Shown here piece by piece: positions 1-5,337 of a stretch of DNA of 7,614 nucleotides. A model generated the notes under the pieces. It was not told where the DNA came from. It made no database searches and saw nothing but the letters and a program-made list of their open reading frames with translations. The stretch is from Oscillospiraceae bacterium (GTDB lineage Bacteria; Bacillota; Clostridia; Oscillospirales; Ruminococcaceae): the NCBI GenBank assembly GCA_020024175.1, contig JAHHUB010000085.1, positions 1 to 7,614 on the forward strand, in the 5' to 3' direction. Made by a program: the position numbers and the translations under genes. Positions within the stretch are counted from its first letter, which is position 1. Every line of letters starts with the position of its first letter.

Positions 1-236
1 GGCATATTGTTTTTAAAAATTTCGGGAATTTTATTTTTTGTTATATTTTCTATTTTTTTTAAATCATCTGTATAAAATTTTTTGGAATTTGATTTTTTTA
101 TGATTTCACAAAGTAAGTCAAAATTATACAACAGTTCATCATCAGGTTTGGATTCAACTGTTTCTTCCTTTGTTATATCTGTTTCAATATTGTCCAAATT
201 AAAATCGTCTAAGTTAAAGTCGTCAATAAAATCCAT
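1..236 (-). CDS. Unrecognised acidic protein, 5' part only (cut by window start)
   Basis: An open frame runs from an ATG (complement of 234-236) leftward to the window edge with no stop, giving 78 codons. The start is supported by an AGAGGA ribosome binding site about 8 nt upstream (complement of 244-249) and by a sigma-A promoter at 283-311. The N-terminus is strongly acidic and carries a tandem five-residue repeat, DDFNL-DDFNL (residues 5-14; DNA 195-224), then a Glu/Asp-rich linker and, from about residue 34, a more ordinary mixed helix-like segment rich in Lys and Ile. There is no signal peptide or membrane segment in the visible part. I do not recognise the family. The acidic, low-complexity start resembles a flexible tail on a cytosolic protein, but that is a guess. 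It is transcribed away from pepC, with 245 bp between the two starts. Confidence 0.75.
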   Translation of the reverse strand, partial: MDFIDDFNLDDFNLDNIETDITKEETVESKPDDELLYNFDLLCEIIKKSNSKKFYTDDLKKIENITKNKIPEIFKNNM

Positions 237-282
237 AAATATTTCCTCTTATTCTTTTGATTTAAATTTAGCTTACATTTTT

Positions 283-311
283 ATTATAGTTCATATTTAA
301 AGTTAAATCAA
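283..311 (-). promoter_or_regulatory. Sigma-A promoter for the leftward acidic-protein gene
   Basis: On the minus strand a TTGATT -35 (complement of 306-311) is separated by 17 nt from a perfect TATAAT -10 (complement of 283-288). Transcription would start near 276, giving a leader of about 40 nt before the ATG at 236. It is one of two back-to-back promoters in the 237-481 intergenic region. Confidence 0.65.
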
Positions 312-383
312 TTATTTTAAATACTGATTTTTATTATATATAATTTATGATTTTAACAAAATTAAGGCTGATTTTCAAAATAC

Positions 384-412
384 TTGAAATTAAAAATCAT
401 TAGTGATATAAT
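384..412 (+). promoter_or_regulatory. Sigma-A promoter with extended -10 for pepC
   Basis: A TTGAAA -35 (384-389), a 17-nt spacer and a perfect TATAAT -10 (407-412) are preceded by TG one base upstream (404-405), making an extended -10. The expected start is near 419, giving a leader of about 60 nt. The remaining intergenic sequence (313-383 and 413-465) is AT-rich and shows no other structure. Confidence 0.8.
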
Positions 413-481
413 AAAGTAAAATAAATATAATTTCAAATTTATTTTAGCATTTTCTTAAATAATCAAAAGGAGATTTTTAAT

Positions 482-1810
482 ATGGAACATTCTAAATCCG
501 TCAACTTAGACAGCATTAAAAATTACAGTGACTATTACAAAAACAATCAAATTTCCAAAATTGCCACAAAAGCTCTGTCAAAATCCAGTATAGACAACAT
601 TTGCTATGACCTTGACAATGCTAAAAAAATGAACCACAAATTTTCCGTGGATATTCAAACTATGGCAGCTACTGACCAAAAATCCAGTAACAGATGTTGG
701 ATTTTTTCATCACTTAATATTTTAAGAGAAAAAATTGCAAAGGATTTGAATATCAGTAACTTTGAACTTTCACAAAACTTTATTTCTTTTTATGACCATT
801 TGGAAAAAGCTAACTACTTCCTTGAAAATATAATTGAAACAGCTAACAGACCTTTAAATGACAGACTTGTAAATTCTTTACTCTCCTACCCTATGTCCGA
901 CGGTGGTTGGTGGGATATGTTTGTAGGACTTTACAAAAAATATGGTGTTGTTCCCAAGGAAGCTATGCCTGAAACATATCAAAGCAACCATACTTTCGCA
1001 ATGAATGACATTATTTCCTCTCAGCTGCGTAAAGATGCTGCAATTTTAAGAAAACAAATTTCCGAGAAAAAAGACATTTCAGAAGTCAGAAAACTCAAAG
1101 ATAATATGCTTAAAGATGTTTACAACATTATTGCTGTATGTTTCGGCAATCCTCCGGAAACTTTTGATTTTGAATATGTTGACAAAGATAAGAATTACCA
1201 CATTGACAAAAACCTCACACCTCATGAATTTTATGAAAAATACATAGGTGCTGATCTTGATAATATTGTAAGCCTTATTAATGCTCCTATGGAAAACAGA
1301 CCTTTTAACAAAACTTATGCTATTTCTTATACAGGCAGTGTTATAGAAGGCAGACCTGTTAAATTCTTAAATCTCACCATTGAAGAACTTAAAGAAGCAG
1401 CTATTAAGCAGCTAAAAAACAACGAACCAATTTGGTTTACCTGTGATTGCGGCAAATATGCAAACAGAGATGAGGGTATTTGGGACACAGCTATGTACGA
1501 CTATGAAAGTCCATTCAGTGTTGAATTTGAAATGAACAAGGGTGATATGATGGCATATCGTGAAAGCAGCCCTAACCATGCCATGACATTGACAGGTGTT
1601 AATCTGGTTGACGGCAAACCTGACAAATGGAAAGTTGAAAACAGCTGGGGCACTGAAAAAGCAAACAGCGGTTATCACATCATGAGCGACGACTGGTTTG
1701 ACAAATATGTTTACATTGTATGTATTGACAGAAAATATTTAAGTGATGAACAAAACAAATTATATGACCAAGAACCAATTATGATTGATCCTTGGGATCC
1801 AATGGCATAA
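482..1810 (+). CDS. pepC: Aminopeptidase C (C1B cysteine peptidase, bleomycin hydrolase family)
   Basis: This cytosolic papain-fold cysteine peptidase removes N-terminal residues from peptides. The family forms hexameric barrels with the active sites facing inward. All catalytic elements are visible: oxyanion Gln66 and nucleophile Cys72 in DQKSSNRCWIFSSLN, His366 in NHAMTLTGVN, and Asn387 in WKVENSWG. At 442 residues it has the normal family length. The start is fixed by AAAGGAG at 466-472, 9 nt before the ATG, and by the promoter at 384-412. The gene is monocistronic: it ends in a strong terminator (1869-1937), and the next gene (spoIIID) faces it. Its one oddity is the C-terminus, which stops at PWDPMA. 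As I recall the family, it usually continues a few residues further, as PWDPMG followed by a short Ala/Leu-rich tail that reaches into the active site and enforces aminopeptidase behaviour. Family assignment is essentially certain; the arm difference is from memory of homologues. Confidence 0.96.
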   Translation: MEHSKSVNLDSIKNYSDYYKNNQISKIATKALSKSSIDNICYDLDNAKKMNHKFSVDIQTMAATDQKSSNRCWIFSSLNILREKIAKDLNISNFELSQNFISFYDHLEKANYFLENIIETANRPLNDRLVNSLLSYPMSDGGWWDMFVGLYKKYGVVPKEAMPETYQSNHTFAMNDIISSQLRKDAAILRKQISEKKDISEVRKLKDNMLKDVYNIIAVCFGNPPETFDFEYVDKDKNYHIDKNLTPHEFYEKYIGADLDNIVSLINAPMENRPFNKTYAISYTGSVIEGRPVKFLNLTIEELKEAAIKQLKNNEPIWFTCDCGKYANRDEGIWDTAMYDYESPFSVEFEMNKGDMMAYRESSPNHAMTLTGVNLVDGKPDKWKVENSWGTEKANSGYHIMSDDWFDKYVYIVCIDRKYLSDEQNKLYDQEPIMIDPWDPMA

Positions 1811-1868
1811 GGCAGGGCGACCCCACTGTCATTACGCAATACTGTCAGTTAGTAAATTTTAATCTAAC

Positions 1869-1937
1869 CCCCATGGCACTTTAGATATACTTTTGCAAAA
1901 GAGTATAACTTAAAGTCCATGGGGAATTTTTGTTTTT
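1869..1937 (+). terminator. Intrinsic terminator of pepC, long GNRA-capped hairpin
   Basis: The outer stem CCCCATGG (1869-1876) pairs perfectly with 1917-1924. After a single bulged C the stem continues as ACTTTA (1878-1883) with TAAAGT (1911-1916), then TATACT (1886-1891) with AGTATA (1902-1907), and is closed by a GCAA tetraloop at 1895-1898. A T-rich tract, five Ts, G, five Ts, follows at 1927-1937. The hairpin probably also ends the convergent spoIIID transcript, although the minus-strand side has a weaker U-tract. Confidence 0.88.
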
Positions 1938-2000
1938 AGCAAAAACTTTTATGATACTTTGCCGTATATCGCTAAAAAAATAAAATACTCCTATATAAAA

Positions 2001-2276
2001 TTATATTTTGGTTTTTAGTTTTTCATATTTTATTTTAGTGGCTTCTCCGCCTCGGATATGTCGTTCCTGTTTATTTATGTCAAGAATTTCTTTTACTTTA
2101 TAATATAATATTATATCAAGATTTTTTAATTTATCGGTTAAATCTTTATGTACCGTGGATTTTGATATTCCGAAATGTTTTGCGGTATCTCTCACTGTAG
2201 ATTTATTTTCTATCAGATATTTTGCTAAAATCACAGGTCTATCATGAAATATATCCTGTCCTGCAATAGTTTTCAT
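2001..2276 (-). CDS. spoIIID: SpoIIID, mother-cell sporulation transcription regulator
   Basis: A 91-residue DNA-binding protein with the hallmarks of SpoIIID, the regulator that acts with sigma-E in the mother cell and helps time the switch to the late sigma-K programme. The helix-turn-helix spans about residues 26-47, with recognition helix SKSTVHKDLTDKL (38-50). The diagnostic C-terminal stretch is VKEILDINKQERHIRGGEATK (61-81), whose basic residues contact DNA in the Bacillus protein. Its length matches the roughly 93-residue B. subtilis protein. The start is supported by GGAGTG (complement of 2282-2287), 5 nt before the ATG. It stands alone, converging on pepC and diverging from the GAPDH gene across 203 bp. 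I see no convincing sigma-E promoter upstream. The best -10-like match is CATATAAA (complement of 2307-2314), without a good -35. Confidence 0.95.
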   Translation of the reverse strand: MKTIAGQDIFHDRPVILAKYLIENKSTVRDTAKHFGISKSTVHKDLTDKLKNLDIILYYKVKEILDINKQERHIRGGEATKIKYEKLKTKI

Positions 2277-2422
2277 TTTATCACTCCAAAAAAATCATCT
2301 GATGAATTTATATGCAGACAAAAACTTTTTTAGTAAAATAAATTTTATTTTATATAATTTATTCTGTGATAAAATTGATAAATTCAGATATTTTCTCCAT
2401 AGTTTTAACATTATAAAATTTA

Positions 2423-2450
2423 TTGAATATAATTAAATCTTTGGTATAAT
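2423..2450 (+). promoter_or_regulatory. Sigma-A promoter with extended -10 for the GAPDH gene
   Basis: TTGAAT (2423-2428), a 16-nt spacer and a perfect TATAAT (2445-2450) are preceded by TG in the extended -10 position (2442-2443). Transcription would start near 2457, leaving a short leader of about 22 nt that is mostly ribosome binding site. That leaves little room for leader-based control. A weaker second candidate, TTGATA (2375-2380) with CATAGT (2398-2403) at 17 nt, lies upstream. Confidence 0.75.
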
Positions 2451-2479
2451 TGTACTATAAATTTTAGGAGGTATTTATT

Positions 2480-3499
2480 ATGGCAATTAAAATAGGCATT
2501 AATGGTTATGGACGCATTGGAAGACTTGTTATCAGAGCTGCTATGGAACAACCTGAACTTTTTGAAGTAGTTGGTATTAACTATCACAACGCTGATATTG
2601 ACTACATGGTTTATATGCTCAAATATGATACTGTTCATGGCAAATTTAACGGTACTGTTGAAAATGTTGATGGCAAACTTGTTATTAATGGCAAGGAAAT
2701 CAAAGTTTTTGCCTGTGATGACCCAAAAGATATTCCATGGGGTGAATGTGGTGCTGAATATGTTGTTGAATCTACAGGTAAATTTAACACAACTGAAAAA
2801 GCTTCTGTTCATATCAAGGATACAGTTAAAAAAGTTATCTTGTCCGCTCCTGCTAAAGATAAGGAAACTCCTACTTTTGTATATGGTGTTAACCAGGATA
2901 AATACACCAGTGATATGAAAGTTGTTTCAAATGCTTCCTGTACAACTAACTGCTTGGCTCCTTTAACAAAGGTTATAAATGATAACTTTGGTATTGTGGA
3001 AGGCCTTATGACAACTGTTCACTCTATCACTGCTACTCAGAAAACAGTTGATGGTTCATCCAAAAAGGACTGGAGAGCAGGAAGAGCTGCATCAGGCAAC
3101 ATCATTCCTTCTTCCACAGGTGCTGCAAAAGCTTGTGCTTTGGTTATTCCGGAACTTAAAGGCAAACTTACAGGTATGTCCCTTCGTGTTCCTACATTGG
3201 ACGTTTCTGTAGTTGACCTTACTGTTACATTGCAAAATCCTACTACATATGAAGAACTTTGTGCTAAGATTAAGGAAGCTTCCGAAACTTCTATGAAAGG
3301 TGTTATGGGTTATACAGAAGAAATGGTTGTTTCTTCCGACTTTGCTTCTGAACCTACAACTTCCATCTTTGATGCAAAAGCAAGTATTATGCTCAATGAT
3401 CACTTTGTTAAACTCATTGCTTGGTATGATAACGAATATGGCTACAGTGTTCAAATTCTCCGTATGCTCCAGCATATGTATGAAGTAGACCACAAATAA
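2480..3499 (+). CDS. gap: Glyceraldehyde-3-phosphate dehydrogenase (type I, phosphorylating)
   Basis: This glycolytic enzyme oxidises glyceraldehyde 3-phosphate to 1,3-bisphosphoglycerate. The 339 residues show the N-terminal Rossmann motif GINGYGRIGR (7-16), the catalytic SNASCTTNC with Cys154, the active-site base His181 in TTVHS, and the C-terminal WYDNEYGYS. The S-loop TQKTVDGSSKKDWRAGR follows the E. coli GapA/eukaryotic pattern rather than the LP-containing Bacillus GapA pattern. The start has AGGAGG (2466-2471) 8 nt upstream. The residue after Asn34 is Tyr35, where NAD-dependent enzymes have a conserved Asp (Asp32 in the Geobacillus enzyme) that binds the adenosine ribose. The surrounding loop has the eukaryotic length. 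No terminator separates this gene from the lipoprotein 76 bp downstream, so read-through is likely. No other glycolytic gene is adjacent. Confidence 0.97.
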   Translation: MAIKIGINGYGRIGRLVIRAAMEQPELFEVVGINYHNADIDYMVYMLKYDTVHGKFNGTVENVDGKLVINGKEIKVFACDDPKDIPWGECGAEYVVESTGKFNTTEKASVHIKDTVKKVILSAPAKDKETPTFVYGVNQDKYTSDMKVVSNASCTTNCLAPLTKVINDNFGIVEGLMTTVHSITATQKTVDGSSKKDWRAGRAASGNIIPSSTGAAKACALVIPELKGKLTGMSLRVPTLDVSVVDLTVTLQNPTTYEELCAKIKEASETSMKGVMGYTEEMVVSSDFASEPTTSIFDAKASIMLNDHFVKLIAWYDNEYGYSVQILRMLQHMYEVDHK

Positions 3500-3575
3500 C
3501 AAAATAACTCCGCTGCCAGCTTATACAAAAAATTTCAGAAAATATTATTTAATAATTAATATGGAAAATTTATCT

Positions 3576-3929
3576 ATGAAAAAATTTCTTTTTGTTATAC
3601 TTAGTATTTTCATCTTTTTGCTGTCAGCATGTGGAAATAAAATCCCTGATTTGTCTTATTTTGAAGGTAAAACCAGTGAAGATGTATCAAATAGCCTGAT
3701 TGGAAATAACATTGACAATGTTATCAATTCATGGGGAGAAAGTAATGAGAATTGGGAAACAGAAAAAAACAAAGAATTTCCTGATGAATACGGATACCTT
3801 TGGATTTGTAATGATGGCAGCACAGAAGTTATCCTATACACTGATAGTACAGGAAATATTATTTCAACAGCTATTTGCAAAGATGTTACCAGAAAAAATA
3901 TGAATGAAATTATCGGTTCACTTAATTAA
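3576..3929 (+). CDS. Small lipoprotein of unknown function
   Basis: The gene encodes 117 residues from ATG 3576. A short lipoprotein signal peptide (MKKFLFVILS plus a hydrophobic run) ends in lipobox LSAC with Cys19, so the mature protein of about 99 residues should be anchored on the outer face of the membrane. An in-frame ATG at 3561 would add five residues. I prefer 3576 because it puts the Lys-Lys at the signal-peptide start and leaves a weak GGAAAA site about 8 nt upstream, whereas 3561 has no visible ribosome binding site. The mature part has an INSWGES segment (51-57), then YGYLWICNDGSTEVILY (72-88) and a TDSTGNIISTAIC strand. This pattern, an I-x-x-x-G helix turn followed by W-x-x-x-G-x-x-x-V-x-F strands, recalls the small SmpA/BLIP-like fold. 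That likeness is tentative. Function is unknown. It probably shares the gap transcript and ends at terminator 3953-4027. Confidence 0.8.
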   Translation: MKKFLFVILSIFIFLLSACGNKIPDLSYFEGKTSEDVSNSLIGNNIDNVINSWGESNENWETEKNKEFPDEYGYLWICNDGSTEVILYTDSTGNIISTAICKDVTRKNMNEIIGSLN

Positions 3930-3952
3930 ATAACTTAATTTAAAAAATCTGA

Positions 3953-4027
3953 TTTATACCCCGCATACTTTAAATTATACTCTCGTAAGATTGTACAGTT
4001 TAAGTTGTGCGGGGTATAAAATTTTTT
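3953..4027 (+). terminator. Intrinsic terminator after the lipoprotein gene, long GNRA-capped hairpin
   Basis: A perfect 13-bp outer stem (3953-3965 with 4008-4020, TTTATACCCCGCA against its complement) encloses a long imperfect inner stem capped by a GTAA tetraloop at 3985-3988, and is followed by six Ts at 4022-4027. An A-run just upstream (about 3943-3948) gives a U-tract on the minus strand too, so the structure could work in both directions. The CCCC-to-GGGG core, 3959-4014, is exactly 56 nt, like the hairpin after pepC. The rest of this intergenic stretch (4028-4135) is AT-rich, with only a small AGTGATTCACT palindrome; no riboswitch or RNA gene is recognisable. Confidence 0.88.
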
Positions 4028-4135
4028 ATGAAAATTAAATACAGCACTGTCCATAGTGATTCACTGAGTAATTTTTCCATAAGGCTTGTTTTTTTATATT
4101 AAATTATGTACAATAAGAATTAATATGATAATGTA

Positions 4136-4165
4136 TTAATAATAGTTATAAATTGGTACTATAAT
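4136..4165 (+). promoter_or_regulatory. Probable promoter of the CHR transporter operon
   Basis: A perfect TATAAT -10 (4160-4165) lies 28 nt before the first gene of the operon. The best -35 is a poor TTAATA (4136-4141) at 18-nt spacing, so the promoter may be weak or activator-dependent. Transcription would start near 4172, giving a leader of about 22 nt. No obvious operator palindrome overlaps it. Confidence 0.55.
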
Positions 4166-4193
4166 TATTTTCAGAAATAAATGAGAGGATAAT

Positions 4194-4739
4194 ATGAAAG
4201 AATTACTGGAATTATTTTTTATTTTTGCAAAAATAGGCGGATTTACATTTGGAGGAGGCTATGCTATGCTTCCCATATTACAAAAAGAAATTGTAGAAAA
4301 GCGTGGATGGGCAACTGACGAGGAACTGACAGATTATTATGCTATAGGACAATGTACACCAGGAATTATTGCCATAAACACAGCTACATTTATAGGATAT
4401 AAATTTAAGGGGATTTTGGGAGGTATTATTGCCACTTTGGGGGTAGTTGCTCCCTCAGTGGTTATCATCAGCATTATTGCAGCATTTATTCAAAATTTTG
4501 CTCATATAATCTGGGTTCAGCAAGCTTTTGCAGGAATAAGAATTTGTGTATGTGTGCTTATTTTAAACGCTGTAGTAAAACTTTTTGAAAAATCAGTAAT
4601 TGACAAATATACAGGGGGAATTTTCCTAGCTGTATTTATTGCAAACATATTTTTTGAAATCACTCCTGCTGTATTTATAATTTTAGCAGGAATATGCGGC
4701 ATGATAATAGGTGAAAAAAAATCGCAAAAAGCTAATTAA
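4194..4739 (+). CDS. Half-size chromate-transporter family protein, first subunit (CHR domain)
   Basis: A 181-residue membrane protein made of a single CHR domain. The family signature is clear: GGFTFGGGYAMLP (15-27), then KRGWATDEEL, then GQCTPGIIAINTATFIGYK (52-70). Hydrophobic segments are visible at about 76-100, 108-130 and 142-172. Full-length ChrA proteins have two such domains fused. The short forms are encoded as adjacent pairs, and in B. subtilis both members are needed for chromate resistance, so this protein should work with the next gene product as a heterodimer that exports an oxyanion. The start has GAGAGG (4183-4188) 5 nt upstream. It is the first gene of a three-gene operon, 20 bp before the second. 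Chromate is the tested substrate in the family, but in an anaerobe the natural substrate may differ. Confidence 0.93.
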   Translation: MKELLELFFIFAKIGGFTFGGGYAMLPILQKEIVEKRGWATDEELTDYYAIGQCTPGIIAINTATFIGYKFKGILGGIIATLGVVAPSVVIISIIAAFIQNFAHIIWVQQAFAGIRICVCVLILNAVVKLFEKSVIDKYTGGIFLAVFIANIFFEITPAVFIILAGICGMIIGEKKSQKAN

Positions 4740-4759
4740 TTTTATTTAGAGGTTGCATA

Positions 4760-5323
4760 ATGATATACTTAAAATTATTTTATGAATTTTTTAAAACAGG
4801 ACTTTTTGCTATAGGCGGTGGTTTGGCTACTCTGCCATTTTTAAACCAAATGGCACTTAAAACCGGCTGGTTTACCGAAACTGATATTGCAAATATGATT
4901 GCAATATCCGAATCCACACCGGGACCTATCGGTGTAAATATGGCTACATATGCGGGATTTACCACCGGCGGTATTTTAGGTGCCATTGTAGCTACATTAG
5001 GACTTGTTATGCCTTCCCTTATTATTATAATTATAATTTCAAAAATTTTAACTAAATTTAAAGACAGTCGTAATGTCAAAAATGTGTTTTACGGTTTGCG
5101 TCCTGCTTCTACTGCTTTAATTGCCGCAGCTGGTTACAGTGTTTTTATTAAATCTGTAATAACATTGGAAAAATTTATTGACAGCGGTCATTTTATTGAT
5201 ATTATTAATTTAAAGGCTTTAATTTTGGGTGTTATCCTCTTTTTTGCTATGAAAAAGTTTAAACTTCACCCTATTTGTTTTATCATCATTTCTGCTTTTG
5301 CAGGAATTATTCTAAAATTTTAA
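4760..5323 (+). CDS. Half-size chromate-transporter family protein, second subunit (CHR domain)
   Basis: A 187-residue single-domain CHR membrane protein, paralogous to its upstream neighbour: GLFAIGGGLATLP (14-26), KTGWFTETDI, SESTPGPIGVNMATYAGF (50-67) and a long Ile-rich membrane segment (about 82-98). It has the STPGPIGVN version of the central motif where the partner has CTPGIIAIN, as expected for two specialised subunits. The loop after the Ile-rich segment (95-107, KILTKFKDSRNVK) is basic, and it may help set an opposite membrane orientation to its partner. The start is supported by AGAGGT (4748-4753). Its stop codon TAA overlaps the ribosome binding site of the next gene, and the 14-bp gap to that gene suggests translational coupling. 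Pairing with the first subunit is a confident inference; the substrate is not. Confidence 0.92.
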   Translation: MIYLKLFYEFFKTGLFAIGGGLATLPFLNQMALKTGWFTETDIANMIAISESTPGPIGVNMATYAGFTTGGILGAIVATLGLVMPSLIIIIIISKILTKFKDSRNVKNVFYGLRPASTALIAAAGYSVFIKSVITLEKFIDSGHFIDIINLKALILGVILFFAMKKFKLHPICFIIISAFAGIILKF

Positions 5324-5328
5324 AGGAG
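5322..5328 (+). promoter_or_regulatory. Ribosome binding site that fixes the start of the dehydrogenase-like gene
   Basis: AAAGGAG lies 9 nt before the ATG at 5338 and overlaps the last two bases of the preceding stop codon. A longer in-frame start at 5275 would lie inside the second CHR gene and has no such site, so 5338 is the start used here. Confidence 0.85.
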
Positions 5329-5337
5329 ATTTTTACT

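Noticed and set aside
82..300. 72-codon open frame on the plus strand, Ser-rich
   Set aside because: It lies opposite the leftward acidic-protein gene, which has its own promoter and ribosome binding site. This frame has neither, and its Ser/Ile/Lys-rich composition is the shadow of that gene.
1412..1678. 88-codon antisense frame within pepC
   Set aside because: It lies opposite the catalytic His/Asn region of pepC, with no ribosome binding site or promoter of its own.
1933..1978. TTTTTAGC ... GCTAAAAA inverted repeat with an inner GATAC/GTAT pairing, possible spoIIID terminator
   Set aside because: The stem is AT-rich and badly interrupted, and the minus strand has As rather than Ts after it. 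The stronger hairpin at 1869-1924 explains termination better.
2307..2336. Possible sigma-E promoter and SpoIIID self-binding site (AGACAA at 2316-2321) upstream of spoIIID
   Set aside because: The -10 matches only in part, no -35 lies at the correct spacing, and the SpoIIID-like box lacks the flanking A/T bases of the consensus.
2420..3502. Several long antisense and alternative-frame open frames over the GAPDH gene
   Set aside because: The GAPDH frame is certain. The others lack ribosome binding sites and match no family; they follow from its codon bias.
4000..4080. 26-codon minus-strand frame, hydrophobic (starts MEKLLSESLW)
   Set aside because: No ribosome binding site or promoter, and it ends inside the terminator hairpin. 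Probably chance, although a tiny membrane peptide cannot be fully excluded.
4028..4159. Possible riboswitch or small RNA before the CHR operon
   Set aside because: Only a tiny palindrome (AGTGATTCACT) is present. There is no multi-stem structure or recognisable aptamer core, and the predicted leader is just about 22 nt.
5275..5337. Upstream in-frame extension of the dehydrogenase-like gene (21 codons)
   Set aside because: It overlaps the second CHR gene in another frame and has no ribosome binding site, whereas ATG 5338 has AAAGGAG at the right distance and begins like the family.
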